Assembly (NCBI RefSeq): GCF_020515525.1
Contig: NZ_JAIYEP010000001.1
Location: forward strand, 62,001-126,000
Direction: 5' to 3'
Source of the DNA: Rhodococcus yananensis
GTDB lineage: Bacteria > Actinomycetota > Actinomycetes > Mycobacteriales > Mycobacteriaceae
DNA: 64,000 nt
The notes below the pieces were generated by a model. That model did no database searches. It saw only the letters and a program-made list of their open reading frames with translations, and was not told the origin of the DNA. Shown here one piece after another: positions 56,065 through 64,000 of this stretch. How positions within the stretch are numbered: the first letter of the stretch is position 1; each line of letters begins with the position of its first letter. A program made the position numbers and the translations under genes.

Positions 56065-57201
56065 ATGAACTTCGAACTCGACACCGAACAGGAACTGCTC
56101 CGTAAGACGGTGCGCGACGTGCTCGCCGATGCCTACGACGTCGAGAGCCGTAACCGCGTCGCGGAGAGCGATCTCGGCTTCGACCCCGGTGTGTGGACGC
56201 AGCTCGCCGAACTGGGTGTGCTCGGACTGCCGTTCGCGGAGGAACACGGCGGTATGGGTGCCGGACCGATCGAGGTCATGGCGGTCATGACCGAGATCGG
56301 TGCCGCACTCGCACCCGAACCCGTCCTCGCCGCCGTCCACCTCCCCGGCGGTCTCGTCGCGGAGGTCGGCACCGACGAGCAGCGCACCGACCTGCTGTCG
56401 CGTCTCTCCGCGGGCGAACTGTTCATGGCGTTCGCCCACGACGAACCGGGCAGCCGGTGGCCGCACACCGACGTCACCACCGTCGCCGCGCGCAGTGGCG
56501 ACACCTGGACCGTCTCCGGACGGAAGAATCCGGTGCTGCACGGTGATTGCGCGCAGACGTTGGTCGTCTCGGCGCAGCTGCCGGAGGGCGGCATCGGGCT
56601 GTTCCTCGTCGATACCGCCGCCGACGGCGTCACCCGCACCGCGTACCGCACCCACGACGACCGCCGTGGCGCACAGATCATCCTCGACGGTGCCGCGGCC
56701 GTGCCGCTGGGTGCGCCCACCGACGCATCGGACGCGATCGCGGCGGCGCACGTGCGTGCGCAGGCCGCGCTGTGTGCGGAGGCGGTCGGTGCCGTGGACC
56801 GCACGGTGCGGCTGACGGCCGACTACCTGAAGCAGCGCAAGCAGTTCGGGGTTCCGCTGAAGACCTTCCAGGCCCTGACCCACCGCGCCGCCGACATGTA
56901 CGTGCTGTACGAGCTGGCGTCGAGCATGAGCATGTACGCGAGCATGGCGCTGGCCGACGGCATCGTCGACCCGGTCGTCGCGTCCCGGGCGAAGCTGCAG
57001 GTGGACCGCTCGGCGCGGAAGGTGAGCCAGGAAGCGGTGCAGTTGCACGGCGGAATCGGTGTCACCGCCGAACATTCCGTCGGGCACTATCTGAGCCGGC
57101 TCACCGCGATCGAGCACACCCTCGGCACCGCGGACGACCATCTGCGTGTCCTCGCCGGTGGCGTCGCCGACCACGGACGTGTGGAGATCGCCGGGATGTG
57201 A
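56065..57201 (+). CDS. Acyl-CoA dehydrogenase, second of a pair
   Basis: A 378-aa family member lacking several canonical motifs: the Ser/Thr FAD-contact region reads FAHDEPGSRWPHTD and the C-terminus lacks the YGGSSE motif, while the middle helix YLKQRKQFGVPLKTFQALTHR is typical. This pattern fits the beta subunit of two-gene heterotetrameric acyl-CoA dehydrogenases such as FadE26/27 or FadE28/29, where active-site duties are split. It is almost certainly co-transcribed and co-assembled with the preceding gene. It ends 3 bases before a convergent operon. Confidence 0.9.
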   Translation: MNFELDTEQELLRKTVRDVLADAYDVESRNRVAESDLGFDPGVWTQLAELGVLGLPFAEEHGGMGAGPIEVMAVMTEIGAALAPEPVLAAVHLPGGLVAEVGTDEQRTDLLSRLSAGELFMAFAHDEPGSRWPHTDVTTVAARSGDTWTVSGRKNPVLHGDCAQTLVVSAQLPEGGIGLFLVDTAADGVTRTAYRTHDDRRGAQIILDGAAAVPLGAPTDASDAIAAAHVRAQAALCAEAVGAVDRTVRLTADYLKQRKQFGVPLKTFQALTHRAADMYVLYELASSMSMYASMALADGIVDPVVASRAKLQVDRSARKVSQEAVQLHGGIGVTAEHSVGHYLSRLTAIEHTLGTADDHLRVLAGGVADHGRVEIAGM

Positions 57202-57204
57202 GCC

Positions 57205-57723
57205 TCACCCGGTGATACCCGACATCCGGAGTACGAACACCGCCTCGGGTCCGATGATCTCGCCGACGAGTTCCAGGAACCGGTCGACGAACGCGGACCC
57301 GTGGGCGGGTTCACCGGGTTCGCCGAGATCGTCGGGTTCCCCCGGATCGAGATGATGGGCGAGTTCGTGCAGCACGACGAGTTCGCGGAACGCCCACGCA
57401 TCGCCACCGTCGCGCTCCGGCAGTGCGATGGTGGCGCTGTCGTGTTCGTAGTGGGCGGCCGTGTGCCCGGCGCGCGCCCGGACGCGCACGGGAATCGTCG
57501 CGCGCGGCCAACGTTGCCGCACCCAGTTCAGGGTCAACACCGCGTCGACGTAACGCTGCGCCGCGTCGATCGAGCCGAACCGCCGCTCGACCGGCAACGT
57601 CACGTGCGATCCGCCGACCTCCACGACACGGCTGTCGCCGAGATCGGCGACGTCGAACATGCGGCGCACGAGGGTCTCCGCCTCGTAGACGGCGGTTCTG
57701 CGGGTGTCCCGGGCGCGTTTCAC
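57205..57723 (-). CDS. TIGR04338-type metallopeptidase-like protein
   Basis: A 172-aa soluble protein with a zinc-metallopeptidase motif HELAHH (about residues 118-123) and a downstream Glu/His region (GSAFVDRFLELVGEIIG). No signal peptide is visible, so it acts in the cytoplasm if active. It matches a small actinobacterial family of putative metallohydrolases whose function is unknown. Its ATG overlaps the stop of the DUF2786 gene by four bases, the last member of a three-gene coupled cassette. Confidence 0.85.
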   Translation of the reverse strand: MKRARDTRRTAVYEAETLVRRMFDVADLGDSRVVEVGGSHVTLPVERRFGSIDAAQRYVDAVLTLNWVRQRWPRATIPVRVRARAGHTAAHYEHDSATIALPERDGGDAWAFRELVVLHELAHHLDPGEPDDLGEPGEPAHGSAFVDRFLELVGEIIGPEAVFVLRMSGITG

Positions 57724-58529
57724 GACGTGAGCCTGCCCCGTGCGGCGGGCAACTCCGGCGAGTTCGACAGGCGCGCGCGTCGGCCGGCGCGGTCACCGGC
57801 GTGGCGGGCGTCGGTCGATCGGGCGACACCGGTGCGGTTGCCCCGCCACGTTCCGCGCGCCCGCGAGGTGCTGCGGTAGAAGTCGCGCAGTTCCATCTCC
57901 TTGTCCCGCAGTGCCAGTGCCGTTCCCGGTGAGGAGTTCTCGGCCTCCTTCTCGACCTCGGTGCGGGCCTCGGCGAGTCGCGCGCCGATCCGGGTCGCGA
58001 ACGCCGACTGGAACTCGAGTCGGGCGGTGACCGCCGCGACGGGCTTCCGGACACGGGCACGCACCTGCCTGCCCCCACGCCGTTCGAGCACGGTGCGCAC
58101 CGTCGTCTCCTGTCGGTAGGTGCCCGACCTCAGGTACGCGTCGGATGCGCGCACCATCTGCACGAGCAACGACGAGTACAGGGCCTCGCACACGTCGATG
58201 TCGTCACCGAACCCGAACGCGTGCACGACGGTGGAGGTGCTGGTGATGTCGCACTGCACGTCGTTGGCGTGCGCGATCGCGACGAACAGTTGCGCGTACG
58301 TACGCAGACCCTTCTTCCCGGCCTCACCGATGGTGATCAGCCGCTGCACCGGTCTCGCGCGGCGTTCGCGGGCGGCGGTGTGGGCGCGGGCCACGGCGAG
58401 ATCCACCGACGCGGTGGTCGCGAGACGCTGCGCGGCCGTGAGGAACGCGTCGGCCTCGTGCGGGTTGTCGGTCGACTCGGCCTGGCGGAGGAGACCGCCG
58501 ATCCGTGTCAGCATCCTGTCCGAACTCAC
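57720..58529 (-). CDS. DUF2786 domain protein
   Basis: A 269-aa protein. The N-terminal 45 residues (IGGLLRQAESTDNPHEADAF and AAQRLATTASVDLA) fit DUF2786, a short helical domain of unknown function. The rest contains ATTARLEFQSAFATRIG-like helices and an Arg-rich, disordered C-terminus (STSRARGTWRGNRTG). The start is GTG at 58529, overlapping the upstream stop by four bases; the stop overlaps the metallopeptidase start. The frame stays open further upstream only by lying over the preceding gene. Confidence 0.82.
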   Translation of the reverse strand: MSSDRMLTRIGGLLRQAESTDNPHEADAFLTAAQRLATTASVDLAVARAHTAARERRARPVQRLITIGEAGKKGLRTYAQLFVAIAHANDVQCDITSTSTVVHAFGFGDDIDVCEALYSSLLVQMVRASDAYLRSGTYRQETTVRTVLERRGGRQVRARVRKPVAAVTARLEFQSAFATRIGARLAEARTEVEKEAENSSPGTALALRDKEMELRDFYRSTSRARGTWRGNRTGVARSTDARHAGDRAGRRARLSNSPELPAARGRLTS

Positions 58530-59344
58530 GGATCGAGGGTAGTGCCTTCGCCGTACCCCGCGAGCCGACGCAGCTGCGCCGCCGACGCCGCGGACATGTC
58601 GGACGGCACCCCGAACCCGTCCAGCATCGCGGCGGTGGCACCCATCTCGTCGGCTCGTCGCGCCGCGTGCGTGATCGTCGCGTCGATGATCGGTAACACC
58701 GATGTCTCGTCGAGCCCGGCGAGTTCTCTGCCGATGTCGTCGACCGACCAGTCGCCGACACCCCGCGCCCGCGCGGCGGTGACGGCCTCGACGATGGCCG
58801 ACGCCATGCCCTTGTAGAAGACGCTGCGCAGCAGTTTGCGTTCGGCGGCGGCTCCGGCCGGGGCGTCGAGAACGTCGACGTGCGCACCGAACCGCCCGAG
58901 GATCTCGGCGAACCGCGCGGCGTGCGGACCGCTCGCGATCATCGGTACCCCGATACTCCGACCGGGCACCCGCGCCATGATCGACACGTCGACGAAATCG
59001 GCACCGGTCGCGGTGACCTCCGCGTCGAGATCCCGCATGGCCTGCGGTTCGGCGGTGTTGAGGTCGGCCCACAGCAGCCCCGGCCGCAGGGCGTCCTTCG
59101 CGGCGTCGACGGCGGCGGCCGCGTTGCGGGCGGTGACGACGCTCAACACCACGTCGGCGGCGGCGGTCACGGCCCGTTCGTCGGTGCAGCGCACCGCCGG
59201 GGAGGGCGCGACCAGCGCCGGATCGAGGTCGTAGGTGTACACCTGCGCGCCGGCGGCGACGAGGCGTCCGGTGAAGTCCATTCCGGTCTCGCCGAGGCCG
59301 AGAACACCGAAGACCGGGGGTGCGGGGATGCCCTGCGCGCTCAC
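58526..59344 (-). CDS. NAD(P)-dependent oxidoreductase, 3-hydroxyisobutyrate-dehydrogenase-like with DUF1932
   Basis: A 272-aa two-domain protein: an N-terminal Rossmann fold with GLGETG (about residues 13-18) and a C-terminal DUF1932 helical domain (KLLRSVFYKGMASAIVEAVTAA). Beta-hydroxyacid dehydrogenase relatives oxidise hydroxy-acids or reduce imines; the substrate is unknown. The GTG at 59344 gives a start right at the first beta strand; sequence open further upstream is not conserved-looking. First gene of a coupled three-gene unit. Confidence 0.82.
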   Translation of the reverse strand: MSAQGIPAPPVFGVLGLGETGMDFTGRLVAAGAQVYTYDLDPALVAPSPAVRCTDERAVTAAADVVLSVVTARNAAAAVDAAKDALRPGLLWADLNTAEPQAMRDLDAEVTATGADFVDVSIMARVPGRSIGVPMIASGPHAARFAEILGRFGAHVDVLDAPAGAAAERKLLRSVFYKGMASAIVEAVTAARARGVGDWSVDDIGRELAGLDETSVLPIIDATITHAARRADEMGATAAMLDGFGVPSDMSAASAAQLRRLAGYGEGTTLDP

Positions 59345-59480
59345 GACGATGCGCTCCTGATCTCGGCAGCGGTGACGGATGTCGACGCTACCCGCGACAC
59401 GGTCGCGGCCGCCGGTGATCCGAACGGCGTGATCGCCCGGAATTCCTGCGCGAGCGCCGGGTACGCGGCACGATCTGGGG

Positions 59481-60920
59481 ATGGACACTGCGGTCGACTT
59501 CATCACCGATGTCAACGATCGGTTCTGGTACGCGGTCATCGCACTGCTGATCGGATCCGGTCTGTACTACACGATCCGATCGCGGTTCATCCAGATCCGG
59601 CTCGTCCCCGACATGTTCCGTTCGATCACCGAGAAGGCCGAGGACCTCCCGGACGGACAGAAGGGGATCTCGGCGTTCCGGGCCTTCTCGATCTCCGCGG
59701 CCTCCCGGGTGGGCACCGGCAACGTCGCGGGTGTCGCCATCGCGATCAGCCTGGGCGGGCCCGGCGCAGTGTTCTGGATGTGGGTGATGGCGTTGATCGG
59801 TGCGAGCACCGCCTTCGTCGAATCGACGCTCGCGCAGTTGTACAAGGTGCGCGACAAGGGCGCGTTCCGGGGCGGACCGGCCTACTACATGCAGTACGGG
59901 CTGGGGAAACGCTGGATGGGCATGGTCTTCGCGGTGATCATCACGATCACCTACGGGTTCGTGTTCAACGCCGTGCAGACCAACTCGATCGTCGATGCCG
60001 TCGCGAGTTCGGTGGGCGAGAAGACGACGACCCTGCAGGTCGTGCTCGGTGTCGTCGTGTCGGTGCTCGTCGCTGCCGTCATCTTCGGTGGGGTGCGGCG
60101 TATCTCGGGTGTGTCGCAGGTGGTGGTTCCGGTGATGGCGGGCGCGTATCTCGTCATCGGCCTGATCGTGGTGATCCTCAACATCGGTGAGGTGCCCGGC
60201 ATGTTCCGCCTGGTGTTCGAGAACGCGTTCGGGCTCGAGGAGGTCGCGGGCGGCGGTATCGGTGCGGCGTTCATGAACGGCATCCGTCGCGGACTGTTCT
60301 CCAACGAGGCCGGTATGGGGTCCGCGCCGAACGCGGGCGCGACCGCCGCGGTCACCCACCCCGTCAAGCAGGGATTGGTGCAGAGTCTCGGCGTCTACTT
60401 CGACACGTGGCTGGTCTGTTCGATCACCGCGTTCATCATCCTGCTCTCCGACCCCGTGTTCGGATCGGGGATCGACGGTGCCGCACTCACCCAGAACGCC
60501 CTGGCGATGCAGTTGGGCGACTGGACCGTGCACTTCCTGGCGGTCCTCATCTTCTTCCTCGCCTTCACCTCGGTGATCGGCAACTACTACTACAGCGAAT
60601 CCAACATGGAGTTCCTCACCGGGTCACGCCGGGTGCTGCCGTACCTGCGTTCGCTCGTGGTGGTGTGCGTGTTCCTCGGCGCCGTCGGGTCTGTGCCGCT
60701 GGTGTGGGCGCTCGCCGATCTCGCCATGGGGGTGATGGCCACCGTCAACCTGATCGCGTTGATCCCGCTGTCGGGTATCGCCTACGCGATGTTCCACAAC
60801 TACACCGCGCAGCGGAAACAGGGCCGCGACCCGGTGTTCCGCCGCGGGGACGTGCCGGGGGTGCGCGGCATCCAGGAGTGGGGGGACGACGACGCCACTC
60901 TCACCGCGCCCCCGCGCTGA
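59481..60920 (+). CDS. Sodium:alanine/glycine symporter (AgcS family)
   Basis: A 479-aa membrane transporter with about 11 helices and AgcS signatures: SISAASRVGTGNVAGVAIAI (about residues 72-91), GGPAYYMQYGLGKRW (about 131-145) and FSNEAGMGSAPNAGATA (about 273-289), which form the sodium and amino-acid sites. It imports alanine, glycine or related amino acids with sodium. ATG at 59481. Divergent from the DUF1932 oxidoreductase operon. Confidence 0.93.
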   Translation: MDTAVDFITDVNDRFWYAVIALLIGSGLYYTIRSRFIQIRLVPDMFRSITEKAEDLPDGQKGISAFRAFSISAASRVGTGNVAGVAIAISLGGPGAVFWMWVMALIGASTAFVESTLAQLYKVRDKGAFRGGPAYYMQYGLGKRWMGMVFAVIITITYGFVFNAVQTNSIVDAVASSVGEKTTTLQVVLGVVVSVLVAAVIFGGVRRISGVSQVVVPVMAGAYLVIGLIVVILNIGEVPGMFRLVFENAFGLEEVAGGGIGAAFMNGIRRGLFSNEAGMGSAPNAGATAAVTHPVKQGLVQSLGVYFDTWLVCSITAFIILLSDPVFGSGIDGAALTQNALAMQLGDWTVHFLAVLIFFLAFTSVIGNYYYSESNMEFLTGSRRVLPYLRSLVVVCVFLGAVGSVPLVWALADLAMGVMATVNLIALIPLSGIAYAMFHNYTAQRKQGRDPVFRRGDVPGVRGIQEWGDDDATLTAPPR

Positions 60921-60993
60921 CCGTCCGCGGCATCACCCGCCGTGTAGATTCCCCTACCGCACGCCAGTGACTCGGCTCCGGAAAGGACTCTCC

Positions 60994-62067
60994 ATGGCCT
61001 CGGTGACCTTCGACAAGGCGACGTGCCTGTTCCCGGGCTCGGGGACGCCCGCGGTCGACGCCCTGGACCTCGAGATCGAGGACGGTGAGTTCCTCGTCCT
61101 GGTCGGGCCGTCCGGGTGCGGCAAGTCCACGTCGCTGCGGATGCTCGCCGGACTCGAGCAGGTGCACAGCGGCCGGATCCTCATCGGCGATCGCGACGTG
61201 ACCGGGCAGGACCCGAAGGAACGCGACATCGCGATGGTGTTCCAGAACTACGCCCTCTACCCGCACATGTCGGTGGCCGAGAACATGGGGTTCGCGCTCA
61301 AACTCGCGAAGACCCCGAAGGCGGAGATCCGGGAACGGGTCACCGAGGTCGCGAAGATGCTCGACCTCGAGCAGTACCTCGACCGCAAGCCGAAGGCACT
61401 GTCCGGTGGCCAGCGGCAACGTGTCGCGATGGGTCGCGCGATCGTGCGGCAACCCCAGGTGTTCCTGATGGACGAGCCGCTGTCGAATCTCGACGCGAAA
61501 CTGCGCGTGCAGACACGCACGCAGATCGCGCAACTGCAGCGACGACTCGCGACGACCACCGTGTACGTCACGCACGACCAGGTCGAGGCCATGACGATGG
61601 GCGACCGCGTCGCCGTCCTCGCGAAGGGCCTGCTGCAGCAGTGCGCCTCCCCGCGGGTTCTCTACAACCGTCCCGCGAACGTGTTCGTCGCCGGGTTCAT
61701 GGGGTCGCCGGCGATGAATCTGTTCACCCTCCCCGTGGTCGACCGCGGCGTCATGGTCGGTGACGTGCACGTCCCCGTGCCGCGCGACGTCCTCGGGCAG
61801 GTCACCGAATCGGAGGTCGTGCTCGGTATCCGCCCCGAGCACCTCGAGATCGCCGACCGCGGTCTTCCGGTGGACGTACAGGTGGTCGAGGAACTGGGTT
61901 CCGACGCCTACGTCTACGGTGGTGCCGTGATCGGTGGGCGACCCCAGGAGATCGTCGCCCGCAGCGACTGGCGCACCCCGCCCCAGAAGGGCGACCGCCT
62001 GCACCTGGTGTTCGACCCCGATCAGGTGCACGTCTTCAAGGCCTCCGACGGTCTGCGGATCGGCTGA
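60994..62067 (+). CDS. Sugar ABC transporter ATPase (UgpC/MsmK/SugC type)
   Basis: A 357-aa ATPase with Walker A GPSGCGKST (about residues 38-46), signature LSGGQRQR (about 134-141), Walker B MDEPLSNLDAK (about 157-167), switch VTHDQVEA and a C-terminal OB/TOBE domain (VLGIRPEHLEIADRG). It belongs to the carbohydrate-importer ATPase family whose single ATPase can serve several sugar permeases. AAAGGA precedes the ATG. The binding-protein and permease genes follow, so it forms one importer. Confidence 0.93.
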   Translation: MASVTFDKATCLFPGSGTPAVDALDLEIEDGEFLVLVGPSGCGKSTSLRMLAGLEQVHSGRILIGDRDVTGQDPKERDIAMVFQNYALYPHMSVAENMGFALKLAKTPKAEIRERVTEVAKMLDLEQYLDRKPKALSGGQRQRVAMGRAIVRQPQVFLMDEPLSNLDAKLRVQTRTQIAQLQRRLATTTVYVTHDQVEAMTMGDRVAVLAKGLLQQCASPRVLYNRPANVFVAGFMGSPAMNLFTLPVVDRGVMVGDVHVPVPRDVLGQVTESEVVLGIRPEHLEIADRGLPVDVQVVEELGSDAYVYGGAVIGGRPQEIVARSDWRTPPQKGDRLHLVFDPDQVHVFKASDGLRIG

Positions 62068-62074
62068 GCCGGTT

Positions 62075-62126
62075 CGTGCACCGGCTGCGGCTCGTGCACC
62101 GGCTGCGGCTCGTGCATCGGCTGCGC
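62075..62126. repeat. 18-bp tandem repeat (nearly three copies)
   Basis: CGTGCACCGGCTGCGGCT at 62075-62092 is repeated exactly at 62093-62110 and imperfectly at 62111-62126. It begins eight bases after the ATPase stop, in the 192-base gap before the binding-protein gene. No gene or clear terminator is seen in that gap otherwise. Confidence 0.85.
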
Positions 62127-62259
62127 CGGGGGACACAGAACCGATCAAGGATGGGCGGAATGCCGACTTTCGACGGTGGTCCGTGCCACAGTAGGTGCCG
62201 ATGTCGACGGCACATGGCCGATCGACAACCGGAGTTCGCTCACTGACAGGGAGTAGTTC

Positions 62260-63537
62260 ATGGTTCTGAATTCGAAGGCGGTGCGCCGGGCCGCGATCGC
62301 CGCGTCCTCGGCGGCGCTGCTGGTGCTGACCGCGTGCGGCTCGGACGACGGTGGTTCCGACAACGGCTCCGAGGCGACCGGCGCAGCAGGTGAGGGCCGC
62401 GGTCCCATCACCATCGTCGAGGGCCAGGACCCCCTCAACGCCGCGCTCGAGAACATCATCGCCGACTGGAACGCCGATCACCCCGACGAGCAGGTCACGT
62501 TCAAGCCGCTCGCGAAGGAAGCGAACGACCAGTACGACGATATCGCCCAGCGCATGCAGGCGAAGAGCGACGAGTACGACCTCATCGCCGTCGACGTCAC
62601 CAACACCGCGGAGTTCGCGGCCAACGGCTGGCTGACGCCCCTCGAGGGCGACTTCGCGATCGACACGTCGGGCCTGCTGCCCGCGACCGTCGAGTCGGGT
62701 ACCTACAACGGCACCCTGTACGCGGCCCCGAAGAACACCAACGCCGCGTTCCTCTACTACCGCACCGACCTCGTCGACCAGGCGCCCGCCACGTGGGACG
62801 AACTGCAGGCGGAGTGCCCGAAGGCGGAAGAGGCCGGCATCGACTGCTACATCGGTCAGTTCAAGAACTACGAGGGTCTGACGGTCAACGTCACCGAGAT
62901 CGTCAACGCCTTCGGCGGTGGCTTCGTCGCGGAGGACGGACTGACCCCGGACATCACCGACCAGACCGGTGAGGGACTGCAGTTCATCGTCGACCGGTTC
63001 GCCGACGGCACCATCCCGGCGGCCGCGCAGACCTACACCGAAGGCGAGTCGCAGGCCGCGTTCGGCAACGGTGATGCGCTGTTCCTGCGCACGTGGCCCG
63101 GTTTCTACACCGACGGCGAGTCCTCGTCGATCGCCGGCAACTACGGCATCGCCGTCCTGCCGGGTGTCGACGGCCCGGGTGTCTCGACGCTCGGTGGCTA
63201 CAACGTCGGCATCAGCGCGTTCTCGGATGCGCCGGCGACCGCCCGTGACTTCCTCGAGTTCATGCAGACCCGCCAGTCGCAGACCTACTACGCCGAGGTC
63301 GGCGGCGCGCCGGTCCTCGCCGAGGTGTACGACGACCCGCAGATCCTCGAGCAGTTCCCGTACTTCTCGACGCTGAAGGAGGCGTTGGAGAACGCGAAGC
63401 CGCGTCCGTCCTCGCCGTACTACTCCAACGTGTCGAAGGCGATCTCCGACAACTCGTACGCGGCGATCCGGGGTGAGAAGACCGTCGAGCAGGCGCTCAC
63501 GGACATCCAGGCCGGCATCGAAACCGCAGGTAACTGA
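62260..63537 (+). CDS. Sugar ABC transporter solute-binding lipoprotein
   Basis: A 425-aa extracellular binding protein with a basic N-terminus, a hydrophobic signal and the lipobox LTAC (Cys near residue 27) followed by GSDDGG. The fold is the carbohydrate-binding type 1 (TYNGTLYAAPKNTNAAFLYYRTD is split between two such motifs, and WDELQAECPKAEEAG follows). The ligand could be a disaccharide such as trehalose, but sequence alone does not decide. GGGAG is 7 bases before the ATG. Confidence 0.9.
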   Translation: MVLNSKAVRRAAIAASSAALLVLTACGSDDGGSDNGSEATGAAGEGRGPITIVEGQDPLNAALENIIADWNADHPDEQVTFKPLAKEANDQYDDIAQRMQAKSDEYDLIAVDVTNTAEFAANGWLTPLEGDFAIDTSGLLPATVESGTYNGTLYAAPKNTNAAFLYYRTDLVDQAPATWDELQAECPKAEEAGIDCYIGQFKNYEGLTVNVTEIVNAFGGGFVAEDGLTPDITDQTGEGLQFIVDRFADGTIPAAAQTYTEGESQAAFGNGDALFLRTWPGFYTDGESSSIAGNYGIAVLPGVDGPGVSTLGGYNVGISAFSDAPATARDFLEFMQTRQSQTYYAEVGGAPVLAEVYDDPQILEQFPYFSTLKEALENAKPRPSSPYYSNVSKAISDNSYAAIRGEKTVEQALTDIQAGIETAGN

Positions 63538-63554
63538 TCCACAGGGAGCAGTAG

Positions 63555-64000
63555 ATGGCAGACCCGCAGGTCGGAACGACGGCGGATCCGTCACACGACA
63601 CCGCGGTCGGGACCACAGGTCCCGGCCGCGGCCGTGTGGGCGGACGGCACCGTGCACCCGAAGCACCCGAGCCGACGGCGGTGCCGGTGAAGCGACGCCG
63701 GAAGGTCCCGGTGTGGGTGTTCATCGCGCCGTCGATGATCGTGCTGGCCGTGATCATCCTGTATCCGCTCGGCAGAGCGGTGTGGATGTCGCTGTACGGC
63801 GACGGGAGGACCCTCGACCCCGAGACCGGCCTGTTCGTCACCGGCGGGTTCGTCGGAATCGAGAACTACACCCGCTGGATCACCCAGACCTGCGGGACCG
63901 CCACCGGCGCGATCCCCTGCCCGCCCGGCACCCTGGGATCCCAGTTCTGGGAGTCGGTGGGCAACACCTTCTTCTTCGCGGTGGTGACCGTGTCGCTCGA
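63555..64000 (+). CDS. Sugar ABC transporter permease, N-terminal part
   Basis: The ATG at 63555 begins a 148-residue fragment that runs off the window in frame. A Gly/Arg-rich cytoplasmic N-terminus (about 50 residues) is followed by a membrane helix (WVFIAPSMIVLAVIILYPLG), the usual VWMSLY segment, a large extracellular loop and the start of a second helix (FWESVGNTFFFAVVTVSL), as in MalF/SugA-type permeases. Extra residues with two Cys (ITQTCG, IPCPPG) sit in the loop. It is 17 bases after the binding-protein stop. Confidence 0.9.
   Translation, partial: MADPQVGTTADPSHDTAVGTTGPGRGRVGGRHRAPEAPEPTAVPVKRRRKVPVWVFIAPSMIVLAVIILYPLGRAVWMSLYGDGRTLDPETGLFVTGGFVGIENYTRWITQTCGTATGAIPCPPGTLGSQFWESVGNTFFFAVVTVSL

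Noticed and set aside
1-64000. CRISPR arrays, insertion sequences, prophage genes, tRNA or rRNA genes
   Set aside because: None were seen on reading both strands; gene density and gene content are chromosomal throughout. Short RNA genes could still be missed without a structural search.

Overview
The window is chromosomal DNA from a high-GC actinobacterium of the mycolic-acid group, most likely Rhodococcus or a close Nocardiaceae relative. The evidence is the gene order yidC-jag-rsmG-parA-parB-GNAT-cwlM-trxA-trxB-sigM-murJ-mutT-pcnA seen beside oriC in Mycobacterium, a MurJ-pseudokinase fusion, F420-type enzymes, an EthA-like Baeyer-Villiger monooxygenase, steroid enzymes, a glucosylglycerate-hydrolase-like enzyme and pervasive GTG starts. 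The organism is an inference; no rRNA or other direct marker is present.

Bases 1-19.8k are the left-of-origin housekeeping block: the end of yidC, jag, rsmG, an intergenic region packed with parS sites (centromere for ParA/ParB), parA and parB, a GNAT protein, then on the minus strand cwlM, trxA, trxB, an Old Yellow Enzyme with a divergent TetR gene (an insertion relative to M. tuberculosis), the anti-SigM factor, sigM, the 1331-aa MurJ fusion, a DUF6049 membrane protein and mutT4, and finally plus-strand pcnA. CwlM, MurJ and the DUF6049 protein link this block to peptidoglycan and envelope assembly.

Bases 20-31k hold nitrogen and molybdenum metabolism: a one-polypeptide assimilatory nitrate reductase fused to a flavodoxin/NADPH reductase module, and a mopI-modABC operon that imports the molybdate its cofactor needs. 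Between them lie a TetR regulator, a Tat-exported cholesterol-oxidase-like flavoenzyme and a secreted lipase.

Bases 31-39.3k resemble the Rv0037c-Rv0041 block that lies on the other side of oriC in M. tuberculosis (MFS transporter, YqgE, two small membrane proteins, leuS), with an epimerase/TetR pair inserted. Finding both origin-flanking blocks on one side suggests a rearrangement relative to mycobacteria.

Bases 39.5-64k are accessory metabolism: a ketosteroid isomerase plus epoxide-hydrolase-like operon behind a near-perfect KstR-type operator, an EthA-like monooxygenase divergent from a short-chain dehydrogenase, pirin and spermidine-synthase-like genes, a GH63 sugar hydrolase, a PhoX phosphatase, an F420 oxidoreductase, a mannosyltransferase gene that looks broken, a TetR-controlled acyl-CoA dehydrogenase pair, a coupled DUF2786/HELAHH metallopeptidase cassette, an amino-acid:sodium symporter and the start of a sugar ABC importer that runs off the window. 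I see no CRISPR array, insertion sequence, prophage, tRNA or rRNA. No clearly new multi-gene system stands out; the best leads are the parS architecture, the steroid operon, the DUF2786-metallopeptidase cassette and the disrupted glycosyltransferase.
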